From the NCBI GenBank assembly GCA_022575985.1, contig JAKSXM010000285.1, forward strand, positions 186,001 to 250,000: 64,000 nucleotides of DNA. Direction: 5' to 3'. Below, piece after piece: positions 32,828-45,140 of the stretch; the stretch's first letter is position 1; every line of letters begins with the position of its first letter. The DNA comes from Anagrus nilaparvatae. Its lineage: Eukaryota > Arthropoda > Insecta > Hymenoptera > Mymaridae. The position numbers were made by a program, and so were the translations under genes. The notes below the pieces were generated by a model. That model worked only from the letters and a program-made list of their open reading frames with translations, did not search any database and had not been told where the DNA came from.

Positions 32828-32841
32828 GTACGAAGTATAAT

Positions 32842-33950
32842 ACATTTTAAACCAATTCAGCTATTGAAAGATAATTAATTAATTACTTATCTTTCGAGTA
32901 TCATAACCTATAGTACCAATAACTTGGAGACTTATTAATTCTATTTAATTAAAAACGGTTTTTCAAAGTGTCCTATAAATAAAAATATGTACCTCATTTA
33001 ATTTTTATATTTTATACAAACTATTTTATTTGGTATAATAAATTTAGAAGCATCTGATTTTTTAGCTTTTTTTAATTAACCGCGCATTTTTTGTATAAAA
33101 AAAAAGTTTTATTATTAAAACATTTAAAAATTATTTTTGGTATTTATACTAAAACATATATGACTAAAAATTTTGAGGTTTTATATTTAAAATTTTGTTT
33201 TTATCACAATATTCATGCTATAACCTAACTTCATAAAATTATAAATAAATTTTCAAATTTAAAATAAAAACATTTGAGCAATGCATTTTTATTAACCAAT
33301 CAGGGGGCTGATTCTGTAAGCTTTTCGTCCGATATGCGTTATACTGATAAATACGACAGACATTTACCGAGCCGGTAATCTAAAAAAAGTATTAACTTTT
33401 CAGAAAACATGTAATTTTTTCGCAGTGCTGACAACTTACACTAACTAAATAATTCTTTTTTTTATTTTAAAGTTGGCGAGAAAGTTGGACGTGGGAGTAT
33501 TTGAACTGACATACATATTTAAAATTGCCAATAATTGATATTTTCAATTAATATTTTAATTTTTAATTATTTTATTAATTAATATTTAATAAGTTTAAAA
33601 ATTTTAAATTAATATTAAAAATAGTTAAATATGTGCGTAAAAAAATTTAATAATTATTATATTTAATTTATTGAGTAAATAAAAACGATTTTTGTTATAA
33701 TAATCAAATAGTTAAATGGTTCTAACTTATATTTTCTCTTAATTATATTTACCCAACTGAACAGAAGCAAAACTAATGGTAAATTGCGACCCAAGTCTAA
33801 TGCCGGGATTTAAAGTTCCGGCCATGACTTGTTACTGCACTGGCACCAGAATGGGAAAAATTACGCAGATCCGTGCCGGGATTATTTTTATTAAAATTAA
33901 TTTAATCTTTCAATTTAAAATTTCGTAAAAACATGAAAAGATATAATGTA
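32842..33950. other. No gene seen
   Basis: AT-rich DNA without gene-length frames. A small GC-richer patch at about 33775-33890 (words CCGGGATTTAAAGTTCCGG and CGTGCCGGGATT) and AGGGGGCTGATTCTGTAAGC at 33301 may be ends of unknown mobile elements, but no partner end is visible. Confidence 0.4.
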
Positions 33951-34490
33951 AAATTTTACGCGGAATACAAATTTTTGTTCAGATTTTTAATTGGTAACGA
34001 GACTTGGCGGGAAATTCGAAATTTGTAAAAAATGAACTTTTAAAAGCTGCTATTTTTTGATCTAGAGCTCTCTAAAAGTAATTTTCCATGAAAATTTTTT
34101 TTCTTCAAAAAATATATAGTTCAAGGAAAAATTTAAGCCTGGTTAGAAGATTTTTATCGAATAGGCATTTGAGAAATCGACTTTTGAAAAAAAACAGAGT
34201 ATTTTAGCGATTTCTCGCGCAGGCACTGCTAAAAAAAAATTTGTTGACTTCAGAATCAGATAGCCAGGGAAATTTCCTATCCGGATGAAAGAAGACAAAA
34301 AATTTTTATGTTAATGAGAGTTTTTAACAGAAAAAATAGGAAAAATTATCCCTCATTTTGCTTACTTTTTTTATAAGAGTCCAAAACACAAAAATGGCTG
34401 TAAAAAATCGAGATTTCGCTCTGGGATGCTAAAAATTGCTGGTGACTTATTTTTGGTAGTACTTTCAGAAAAAAACAATTTGGGGCAGTT
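33950..34490 (+). repeat. FB4 family fragment, copy 1
   Basis: Matches the right half of the element at 49919-51562: TTGGCGGGAAATTCGAAATT, TTTCTCGCGCA, AGCCAGGGAAATTTCCTATC and a terminal GTTTTGAAGACCCA. A third copy is at 62110-62600. No coding. Confidence 0.65.
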
Positions 34491-35104
34491 TTGAAGACCC
34501 ATACATATTTCAAACACATTTCATTTAAATCTACCCATGTAGTACCTCATTTTTTCTGGGAAAGTACTAATATCTACTACAATCTACCTTTGTATATATA
34601 TATTGTTCTTACTCTATATCTCGGATCTAATTATTTTTATAATTTTTGGAAATTTTTGTCTCAAAACTTTTGCTACCAAAAAATACAAAAAATACCTAAA
34701 TTTTTTCTCTTTTGGGACGTAATACTTAATTTTTATCTATGAAAGTATTAGTTTAAGAAACATCGTTTTTACATATTTAATACGTATCCGATATTTAATT
34801 TTTTGAAAATTTTTTACATAATAAAAAAATAAAAAACACCGTTATCTTTTTTCTTTTTGGACGTAAAACCTCATTTTTTTCTATGAAAGTTCTAATATCT
34901 AGGATTTAGAAATATCATTTTTACTTCATATGTCGAATCTGATAATTAATTGTTTGAAAATTTTTGTCTTCAAAAAACACAAAAAACAGCATTGTTTTTT
35001 TTTATTTTTGAACGTAAGTAGTATATCTCATTTTTCTGTATGATAATATTAATTTTAGAAATATCGCTTTTATTCAATCCCTCGGATCTAATACCTAATT
35101 TTTT
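34491..35104 (-). repeat. ~155-bp satellite units left of the giant palindrome
   Basis: About four units of the satellite seen at 17040-18900, in minus orientation; marker words (ACCTCATTTTTTTCTATGAA type) lie near 34541, 34719, 34862 and 35010. The same orientation continues on the far side at 44850, so the palindrome sits within this element. Confidence 0.65.
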
Positions 35105-35356
35105 TTTTAATCTGCATCCAAAACAAAGGTCACACGTTGAATATAGGGAATCATAAGCCTTTTTCGCCCTATTGGTCTAAAGAGATCCAATCTGGTAGTA
35201 GTTGGGGTTATTTGAAAACTAAGAACCCGTAGAATTGCGTGGTTACAAATATTTCCTAAATTATTCGCTTGAAATAATTTTTTTTACAAAATATTCTCTG
35301 AATTTGTATGATTATGTTGGCAATCAATTGTTTTTGTTTCCCAAGCAAAAAAAATC

Positions 35357-35482
35357 ATATGACTAATCATATAATTTATCATATAAATAATCATATGAAT
35401 AATCATATAATTAATGATATGATTAATTGATCCCAATGATCATATAAATAATTATATGATTAATTATATGATTTTTCAAAAT
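35357..35482. repeat. Array of short ATCATATGAT-like palindromes
   Basis: About nine variants of ATCATATAAT or ATCATATGAAT in 125 bp, each nearly self-complementary. The mirror site at about 44620-44665 keeps only three or so. It could form cruciforms or bind a dimeric AT-rich factor; unproven. Confidence 0.6.
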
Positions 35483-36009
35483 CAGCTAATTTTTTAAAAA
35501 AACGTTAAAAATTTCTACATTTTTCTAATTTATCAGAAACTTTTATTTTTTTCATCGAATAAATTGCTTTTTGACGATTAACAGAAAATTGGTGTAATAA
35601 ACGAAAGAAATTTTAGCATTTATTTATTTTATTAACGAATTATTAATGCCACGTAGCACCAAACGTTTTTTAAAAGTCTAAAAACATTTCTAAACTTTTC
35701 CAAATGTTTCATTAATATTTTAGGACATTTCACCGGTTCCTTCTTCTTTTTTCTCAAAAAATTACGTTTTCCGTATTTGTAGATATTTGGCGTTAAAAAA
35801 ATTAAGAAAATTTCGTATTTTTTTCATTTTATTTATTTTAACCAATTATAAATATACAATGCAAAATTTACGATTTATTAAAACTTTATTGAGATCATAA
35901 AACTAAAACTTGTCCTTGGAAACATCATTCACAATTTCTGTAAATAAAAAAAGGATAAATTATTGAGATATTATTCTCTACTGCAAATAAAATCTGAGCG
36001 AATCGCATT

Positions 36010-37385
36010 AGCTATTTGCTCCCTGGGGCAGGGAGTGTACTCCCTGAAATTTTTTTCATCTCCTGGAATACCTTCGGGATAAAAATGAACTGTCCGAGGG
36101 AAAGCTGATATCCTGGAGGTATAATTTTTTATTTTTCATTCAAAACAATTTTCCGATTTTTCAAGATGGTAGATCAAAAAACATTTCAGATTAAGCTTTT
36201 TACATTGCCTGGGAGTTTTCCAGGTTGAAAAAAATGTTTTTAATTATGAAAATTTTTATTCTTTTGCCCTTGCATATTTACCGATTTTCTAAAATGGCGG
36301 ACCAAAATATATATCAGAAAAAGTTTCTCACATTGCCTGGGTTTTTTGGCCCTAGCATATTTTCCAATTTTTCAATAAAATATGAAAAAAGGAAATATTT
36401 ATATTGTTAGGGGGTTTCAGAGATTGAGAAAAACGTTTTTACTAATGATTATTTTCATTTTTTTCCCCAGCATATTTTCTGATTCTCCAAAAAATAATTT
36501 AAAAAAAATATAACTGGTTTGTGTTTTCACACAACCAACGATCATGGAACATGTTCGCTTATAACAGTTTTGAAAAACCGAAATTACAATAAATCTCGAA
36601 ATATAAATTATCCTAAGCCCATGAACCTAAAGTATCCTAAAGTTTTGTTCAAATCAGGGCCTGACCAGGCCCTGAGTTCCACTTCAAAGTATTCTAAGTC
36701 CCTAAATCAAAAATATTCTAAGTCTATTTCACCCTCCCCCACTAAAAACGTCACTTTTTAACCACCCTCCCCTGCCGAGCCGGACTTTTTCAAACAACCC
36801 AACCTATAAACACGTTCCATGTTAAAATAACTTTCTTGAATTGGTAAATTAGTTAACTAAATAAATAAGAACAAAGCATGCTATCGAATCAAATTAAATA
36901 CGTTTTTTGTTTATGATAAGCATTGGAACTTAATGTTCCTTGAAGATTAAATTTTTGAATAAGTATATACATGCATGCATCAATTGTTATTTTTGGGGGT
37001 AAAAAAATAAAAATTTTCATATTTAAAAATGTTTTTCTCAACCTTAAAAACCCACAGGTAATGTAGAATGTTCCTTTTTTTATGTTTTTTGATCCGCGAT
37101 ATTGGTAAATTAGGAAATATGCTGGGGCAAAGAAATAAAAATTTCCATTAAGGAAAACGTTTTTCTCAACCTTTGAAATCCACAAGTAATGTAAAATGTT
37201 CTTTTTTTTCATGTTTTTTGGTCCGACATATTGCAAAATTGGAAAATTGTTTTGGATAAAAATTTAAAATTATGCCTCCAGGATAACAGCTTTCCCTGGG
37301 ACGGTTTATTTTTATCCCAAAGGTATTTCAGAAGATGACAAAAATTTCAGGGAGATAACTCCCTGTCCCAAGGAGTTAACACTCT
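36010..37385. repeat. Nested inverted element within left arm
   Basis: The words CCCTGGGGCAGGGAGT and TATCCTGGAGGTATAATTTT near 36025-36125 return inverted near 37270-37375. Between lie several ~130-bp units with ATGGCGGACCAAAA and a CTAAGTCC repeat (36510-36830). The mirror copy occupies about 42650-44090. Confidence 0.65.
36510..36830 (+). repeat. CTAAGTCC-type interspersed repeat, copy 2
   Basis: Begins with GTTTGTGTTTTCACACAACC, contains CATGGAACATGTTC, then TATTCTAAGTCCCTAAATC-like words in tandem and a C-rich CACCCTCCCC end. Mirror copy at 43290-43585. Confidence 0.6.
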
Positions 37386-37589
37386 AATTTCGGTTATTTA
37401 ACTCTCTAAATTCACGGGCAGAATTTAGAGAGTTAAAATAAAATAGGTTAAAAATTTAGAAAAGAAGTAAAAAATTTAACTCCCTGAATTTAAGAGCTAT
37501 AACTCTCTGAGTCAGGAAGTAGTACTACGTGGTTATTTTTGTTAGGGTAGAGATTTAAGGAAGCTTTACAGTAAGGGGGTTACACATTT

Positions 37590-38130
37590 TGAAACTAACA
37601 ATAGGAGTTCAATACATTTGGAACACCAAATTACACCAAATGGTTACGTATGAGTTTATCATGTTGAAAAAACATGTCTGCTACCCTCTGTTCATTCCAA
37701 TGGGCCTACTGGGCCTATTAATGTTATGGGGTTTTTTGGTAATTTTCAATGAAACGCTTAAACCTCACAAGTTAACCAAAACACTTCTGGTTGGTCTCAT
37801 TTTTTTGGTGTAAGCGTCACCTATTAAACTGAAATTTATTATCCCTAATTTTTTCATCAATATAGCAAATTAACCAAATTGCCATTTTTGGCTAAAAATG
37901 ACCAATTTTTAAATTGCTGCCAAATTCGTATTTTTTGTCAAAAAAAAGTTTTATAAGTCTCGAAAAATTCCTACAAGCTTCATAGGTTTCCAAAAATTTT
38001 TTACTCTTCTCATTTCCTTGAATCGTTTTTAAGAAATGGCTTTTGCAAGTTAACATTAAAAATGAGCTTTTTTGAAAAATCATAAATTTGGGACTCTGAC
38101 TTTAAATTATCATATCTGATTAACAAATAT
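37590..38130 (+). repeat. FB1 family copy in left arm
   Basis: Carries TTGAAAAAACATGTCTGCTA, ATTCCAATGGGCCTACTGGG and CTTCTGGTTGGTCTC, the FB1 landmarks. The mirror site at about 42090-42650 has a counterpart and a more complete fold-back (41755-42650). Confidence 0.65.
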
Positions 38131-39657
38131 TTGAATAGGTTAAAAATTTAACTCCCTGAATTTAAAGATTTATAAATTTCTGAGTCAGGGAGTAATACCA
38201 CGTGGTTATTTTTGTTAGAGACGAGATTTAAGGAAGCTTTTCAGTAAGTGAGTTACACATTTTGAAACTAAGATATTTTAACTATATTTACTTAAAATAA
38301 TAATTTTACAATTAACGTGTCAATGCTTTGCACAATTTGGTTAAAAAAAAAGAAACAATAAATTAAAAAAGTTTATTTGTTAAAAGAAATACAACTTGTT
38401 AAATTTCTAGTCATAAATGCTTAAGATTCAAGATATCGGCAGTTAGGATTAAAATTCTGCTAAAACTTGCTCTAAAATTAGCTTTAAAAATTATAAGAAA
38501 ATAGCTGCACATTATTACTGGAAAAGTTTAGCAAATAATTTCCTACCGCCCCACCTTCTGATAATGAATGTTATTCAGCTAGTGCCTAGCAGAATTTTGA
38601 TCCAAAATGCCCATATCTGGAAGTATTTATGACTAAAACTTTAAAATTCATTTGTTTAAACCAATAAAATTTTTTAATTTTTTTTTATTTTTTGGCACCC
38701 ATTTAAGCAAGGCAACGACTCGATAGTTGAAAAGTGATGAATTTAATTAAATGTAGTTAGAATATCTTAGTGACTGAAAAGCCCCATTAAAAGGTAATCA
38801 AATATTAGCTTCTTTAAATCATTATAAAACCTAAAAAGAACCTCTATATGTTTAATATACATTTTAAAAAATTTTTGCTACTTACAAGCTTCGCAAGTTA
38901 TTTTTGTTTAAACATTTTTAGAATAGTTTTAAAATCTTTAGAAATGCTTTTCATACCTTTTTGCTGAGTTTTACAGATTTTCATTTGCAAATCGACGCAC
39001 TACGTTAAGCTTTAGTTGTCTGTACCCATTGCCATAAGAATCAATATTGGTTGAAAATAGCAAGTTAACTTCAATCATATATGTATCTCAAAGATGCACT
39101 TTTATTCGAAGATTTAATTTTAACCTAAAAAAGACATAAAAAAAGCAAATAAATTCGCTATAATTTGTTAAATCTTAAAATAAAATTAAAAAAGAGTGAA
39201 TTTACATTAACAAGGTGAAATTTTACTTGTAGGATTCTAACCTTGAGATCTTATTTCATATTTACTCAAAGTCGATTTCTTTTAATAAATTCCTGGTTAA
39301 AGTTGCAAAAAAATAAAACTGCAAAAAATAATTTAACTTTGTTTAGTATTTTATAAGGGCTAAAAAATATTTTATAATACTTTTTGATTTTAATTTCAAT
39401 TTCAGAGAATCAGCTATTTGAAGTCATTTTTATCCAAAGTACATTTTTCAGCGTTTAGAGAACAGACAGAACCATTATTTTTACAGATCTATTAAAAATG
39501 CTTCTTTGATTGGACTGAAAAAAATTCACACAAATTAATATATACTTTTAATATTGCACTTATTAATTTTTAACTTAATGTAATTTTTTCTATATTTTAA
39601 TATTTTCTTTTAATGATTAAAAAATTTGATTTATTACTTTTTGGTTAAATTTGTTTA

Positions 39658-39694
39658 TATCAAAGTTCAAGTTCATTAGCATAAATTATTCTAA
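39658..39694. repeat. Spacer of the giant near-palindrome
   Basis: 37 nt separate the innermost paired words AAATTTGTTTA and TAAACAAACTT. On the single strand the arms could fold with this as loop. Confidence 0.8.
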
Positions 39695-42600
39695 TAAACA
39701 AACTTAACCAAAAAGTAATAAATCAAATTTTTTAATCAGTAAAAAAAAATATTAAAATATAGAAAAAATTACATTAAGTTAAAAATTAATAAGTGCAATA
39801 TTAAAAATATTAAAAATATATAATAATTTGTGTGAATTTTTTTCAGAAGTCCAATCAAAGAAGCATTTTTAGTAGATCTGTAAAAATAATGGTTCTGTCT
39901 GTTCTCTAAACGCTGAAAAATGTACTTTGGATAAAAATGACTTCAAATAGCTGATTCTCTGAAATTGAAATTAAAATCAAAAAGTATTATAAAATATTTT
40001 TTAGCCCTTATAAAATAATAAACAAAGTTAAATTATTTTTTGCAGTTTTATTTTTTTGCAACTTTAACCAGGAATTTATTAAAAGAAATCGACTTTGAGT
40101 AAATATGAAATAAGATCTCAAGGTTAGAATCCTACAAGTAAAATTTCACCTTGTTAATGTAAATTCACTCTTTTTTAATTTTATTTTAAGATTTAACAAA
40201 TTATAGCGAATTTATTTGCTTTTTTTATGTCTTTTTTAGGTTAAAATTAAATCTTCGAATAAAAGTGCATCTTTGAGATACATATATGATTGAAGTTAAC
40301 TTGCTATTTTCAACCAATATTGATTCTTATGGCAATGGGTACAGACAACTAAAGCTTAACGTAGTGCGTCGATTTGCAAATGAAAATCTGTAAAAATCAG
40401 CAAAAAGGATATGAAAAGCATTTCTAGAGCTTTTAAAACCATTCTAAAAATGTTTTAACAAAAATAATCTATGAAGTTTGTAAGTAACAAAATATTTAAA
40501 AAAATGTATATTATAAAATATAAGGGGCTATTCATATATTACGTAAGACAAGTTTTGGGGTTTTTAGACCCTCCCTCCCCCTTTTGTAAGAAAGAATAAG
40601 AATTTCATCTAACCTCCTGCTCCCTTTGTAAGATCTTACTCATTATCAAAATGTTTTTTTTAACAGTCCAATTTTTTTATGCATTTTCTAAAATGTTTGC
40701 TGAATGGCTGTCTAAGAAAAGAGTAATGCATGGAAATGTGTTTTACAAAATAATGTGCAGATAATAAAAACCCCACAAAAATTAAATTTAAACATATTAG
40801 ATGATTTTCATGTGCGTGAATTCTATAAGCTTGTAACTTTACACAATAGAATATTAGTTTTTTAAATCCTAATTTGAACCACCCTTGTCTATTTTAAAGT
40901 AATACCTATTATTCAAATTATTTTTAAAAACATTTCTTAATATTTTAAATTAAAAATCATTATAATGCAATTGGTGACTGGCATATTTTTGGAAAAAGCC
41001 AAAAGATTGAATTTTAAATTTAAAAAAAAATATTAATATGCTAAGTAAACCTTGCATAAGATATTTTTAAATCTCATTCCCTCCTGACTAAGAAAAAATA
41101 AGAAAATCAAACCCCTTCCTTCCTCTTTTTTGCCTTATGTAATATAATATTTGGATAGCCCTAAGAGGTTCTTATTAGGTATTTTAATTATCTACAGAAG
41201 CTATTATTTGATTATACCTTTTAAGGAGGCTCTTCAGTCATTGAGTTACACTAAGATATTCTAACTACATTTACTTAAATTAATCACTTTTTGGCTATCG
41301 AGTCGTTGCTTTGCGAAATTGGGTGCCAGAAATGAAAAAAAAAATTAAAAAGTTTAATTAAATACAACATAATAAAGTTTTAGTTATAAATGCTTCCAGA
41401 TATGGGCAGTTAGGATCAAAATTCTGCTCTAGGCACTAGCTGAAGAAAATTCATTATCAGAAGGTGGGGCGGTAGGAAATTATTCACTAAACTTTTCCAG
41501 TAATAATGAGTAGCTATTTTAATTTTTAAAGCTAATTTTAGAGCAAGTTTTAGCAGAATTTTAATCCTAACTGCCTAATCTTGAATTTTAAGCATTTATG
41601 ACTAGAAATTTAACAAGTTGTATTTCTTTAAACAAATAAACGTTTTTAATTTATTGTTTCTTTTTTTTTTACCGAATGGTGCAAAGCATTGACTCGATAG
41701 TTGTAAGATTAATATTTTAAGTAAATATAGTTAAAATATCTTACATGTGGAGTTCAATACATTTGGAACACCATATTACGCCAAATGGTTATGGATGAGT
41801 TTACTATATTAAAAAAACATGCCGACTACCCTCCGTTCAATCCAATGGGTCTTCTGGGCCTAGAAACGCAGGGCTCAATGTTATCGTTTTATCGTCAATT
41901 TCAATGAATCGCTAAAACTTCACAAGTTAAACAAAACTCTTCTGGTTAATTTCATTTTCTCGCTGTAAGTGCCACTTTTCAAACGCCGTAAAACCGCAAT
42001 TTTTTATCATTAATTCTCTTATCACTATAGCCAATTAACCAAACGGTCATTTTTGGCTAAAAATGACAAATTTTTAAATTGCTGCCAAATTTGTAATTTT
42101 TGAAGAAAAAGGGTTTTATAAGTCTCAAAATATTTCCAAAAGCTTAAAATTTCAAAAAAAATTTATTCTACCTTTTTCAATTATTTGTTAATCAGATATG
42201 ATAATTTGAAATCGGAGTCTCAAATTTATGATTTTTTAAAAAAGCTCATTTTTAATGTTAACTTCCAAGAGCCATTTCTTAAAAACGACTCAAGGAAATG
42301 AGACGAGTAAAAAATTTTTGGAAACTTGTAGCTTGTAGAAATATTTCGAGACATATAAAACCCTTTTATGTCAGAAAATACGAATTTAGCAGCAATTTAA
42401 AAATTGGTCATTCAGCTACAATGATAAGAAAATTAGGGATAATAAATTTCAGTTTAATAGGTGAAGCTTAAACCAAAAAAATGAGACCAACCAAAGTGTT
42501 TTGGTTAACTTGTGCGGTTTAAGCGTTTCATTGAAAATTACCAAAAAACCCCATAACATTAATAGGCCCAGTAGGCCTATTGGAATGAACAGAGGGTAGC

Positions 42601-44850
42601 AGACATGTAATTTCAACATAATAAACTCATCCATAACCATTTGGTGTAATTTATTGTCCCTAAAATTTTTTTCATCTCCTGAATTACCTTTGGGATGAAA
42701 ATGAACCGCCCGCGCCCCAGGGAAAGCTGTTATCCTGGAGGCATAATTTTAAATTTTTATCCAAAACAATTTTCCAATTTTGCAATATATCGGACCAAAA
42801 AACATGAAAAAAAAGAACATTTTACATTACTTGTGGATTTCAATAAAGGTTGAGAAAAACGTTTACATTAATGGAAATTTTTATTTCGTTGCCCCAGCAT
42901 ATTTTCTGATTTTACAATCTGGCGGACCAAAAAACATAAAAAAAGGAACATTCTACATTACCTAAAGATTTTTAAGGTTGAGAAAAACATTTTCGTTAAT
43001 GAAAATTTTTATTTTCTTGCTACACCATATTCCGATTTTCCAAGATCGTGGGCCCAAAAAATTTCAGACTAAGCTTTTTTACATTACCTGGGGGTTTTCA
43101 AGGTTGAGGAAAACATTTTTAAATATGAAAATTTTCATTTTTTCACTTATTCAAGAATTTAATCTTCAAGAAACATTAAGTTCCAATGCTTATCATAAAC
43201 AAAAAACGTATTTAATTTGATTCGATAGCATGCTTTGTTCTTATTTATTTAGTTAACTAATTTACCAATTCAAGAAATTTATTTTAACATGGGATGTTTG
43301 AAAAAGTCATGCTCGGCAGGGGAGAGGGGTTAAAAAGTGACGTTTTTCGGGGGGGGGGGTGTAATAGACTTAAAATATTTTTGATTTAGGGACTTAGAAT
43401 AATTTGAAGTAGAACTCAGGGCCTGGTCAAGCCCTGATTTGAACAAAAACTTAGGATACTTTCGGTTCATGGGCTTAGGATAATTTACATTTCCAGATTT
43501 ATTGTAATTTCGGTTTGTCAAAACTGTTATAACCGAACATGTTCCATGATGGTTGGTTTTGTGAAAACACAAACCAGTTATAAGTTTTTTTAAATTATTT
43601 TTTGGAGAATCAGAAAATATGCTGGGGAAAAAAATGAAAATAATCATTAGTAAAAACGTTTTTTTCAACCTCTGAAACCCCCTAGCAATATAAATATTTC
43701 CTTTTTTCATATTTTATGGGAAAATTGGAAAATATGCTAGGGCCAAAAAACCCAGGCAATGTGAGAAACTTTTTCTGATATATATTTTGGTCCGCCATTT
43801 TAGAAAATCGGTAAATATGCAAGGGCAAAAGAATAAAAATTTTCATAATTAAAAACATTTTTTTCAACCTGGAAAACTCCCAGGCAATGTAAAAAGTTTA
43901 ATCTGAAATGTTTTTTGATCTACCATCTTGAAAAATCGGAAAATTGTTTTGAATGAAAAATAAAAAATTATACCTCCAGGATATCAGCTTTCCCTCGGGC
44001 AGTTCATTTTTATCCCGAAGGTATTCCAGGAGATGAACAAAATTTCAGGGAGTACACTTCCTGCCCCAGGGAGCAAATAGGTAATGCAATTCGCTCAGAT
44101 TTTATTTGCAGTAGAGAATAATATCTCAATAATTTATACTTTTTTTAGTTACAGAAATTTTGAATGATGTTTCCAAGGATCAGTTTTAGTTTTATGATCT
44201 CAATAAAGTTTTAATAAATAGTAAATTTTGCTTTTTATATTTATAATTGGTTAAAATAAATAAAATGAAAAAAATACGAAATTTTCTTAATTTTTTTAAC
44301 GCCAAATATCTACAAATACGGAAAACGTAATTTTTTGAGAAAAAAGAAGAAGGAACCGGTGAAATGTCCTAAAATATTAATGAAACATTTGGAAAAGTTT
44401 AGAAATGTTTTTAGACTTTTAAAAAACGTTTGGTGCTATGTGGCATTAATAATTCGTTAATAAAATAAATAAATGCTAAAATTTCTTTCGTTTATTACGC
44501 CAATTTTCTGTAAATCATCAAAAAGCAATTTATTCGATGAAAAAAATAAAAGTTTCTGATAAATTAGAAAAATGTAGAAATTTTTAACGTTTTTTTAAAA
44601 AATTAGCTGATTTTGAAAAATCATATAATTAATCATATAATTATTTATATGATCATTGGGATCAATTAACCATAAAAAATTTTAGAAAAATCTTATAATC
44701 ACGCAATTACACCAATTTTTAGCTTATAAATAGGCCTACCCTCTACCAGCTTGGTTCTATAGTTCCTCAGGACCAATGCCAATGGAGCGAAAAAATTGCC
44801 ATGATTCTCTATATTTAAAACGTGACCTTTGGTCCCTTAAAAAATTTTTA
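39695..44850. repeat. Giant near-palindrome, right arm
   Basis: The reverse complement of 35105-39657 with one extra 639-bp MITE (40524-41162); without it the arm lengths agree within about 35 bp. The private MITE and scattered substitutions show the arms have existed separately for some time and argue against a read-through assembly artefact. Confidence 0.85.
40524..41162. mobile_element. MITE present in only one palindrome arm
   Basis: It starts GGGGCTATTCATATATTACG and ends with an imperfect inverse (ATTTGGATAGCCCT). The left arm at about 38840 is uninterrupted. The interior is AT-rich with a CCCTCCCTCCCCC patch and no transposase. The target duplication cannot be read with confidence. 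Confidence 0.7.
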
Positions 44851-45140
44851 AAAATACCATTATTTTTTTTCTTTTTGGATGTAATACCTCATTTGAAAGT
44901 ACTATAGTTTTAAAAATATCATTTTTAATCGATTTCTTGGATCTAATCCTTTATTTTTTAAAGACTTTAGTGTCAAAACTTTTTGCATATAAAAATAGAA
45001 AACTAGAAATTTGGCGTCACTTTTATATCTGAATAATTTAAAAAAAATTTCTCATTATTTTTTCCGTCCAAAGTAAATTATTTTTTATTATATTAATTTC
45101 TTTTCTTTATGGGTGTACTCGTGGGTGTAATATCTAATTT
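44851..45140 (-). repeat. ~155-bp satellite units right of the giant palindrome
   Basis: One or two satellite units (GGATGTAATACCTCATTTGA near 44877) in the same orientation as at 34491-35104. They are followed by a GTGTAATATCTAATTTTTTC word that may be another decayed unit. Confidence 0.55.

Larger units (their letters stand above)
27885..32841 (-). mobile_element. Complete DIRS-type YR retrotransposon
   Basis: A 4957-bp element whose genes all read on the minus strand in the order Gag, RT-RNase H, tyrosine recombinase. It has 133-bp inverted terminal repeats (27942-28074 and 32695-32827) and unequal outer tips. An internal complementary region (28179-28303) holds the complements of both outer tips joined head to head, with the shared trinucleotide AAT as overlap. 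That is the hallmark of DIRS-1 elements, which replicate through a circle and insert with a tyrosine recombinase without target duplication. All frames are open and the inverted repeats look identical, so insertion is recent and the copy may be active. Boundaries were inferred from where terminal tips stop matching the internal region. Confidence 0.9.
35105..39657. repeat. Giant near-palindrome, left arm
   Basis: This arm is mirrored by 39695-44850 in reverse complement, with a 37-nt spacer between them. From outside in it holds an ATCATAT-rich array, a nested inverted element (about 36010-37385, itself carrying a CTAAGTCC repeat), an FB1 copy (37590-38130), an FB3 relative (38270-38760) and about 900 bp of simple flank. 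Near the centre the arms differ at only a few positions, while at the outer edges they are strongly diverged. Short frames (for example starting MKKMFLIMKIFI) occur in both arms and are not genes. Confidence 0.85.

Noticed and set aside
36225..43867. Frames starting MKKMFLIMKIFI in both palindrome arms
   Set aside because: Low-complexity translation of mirrored repeat DNA; no conserved domain.
35105..44850. Palindrome as a pure sequencing fold-over artefact
   Set aside because: A private 639-bp insertion in one arm and clear outer-arm divergence show two real copies, although long reads should confirm.
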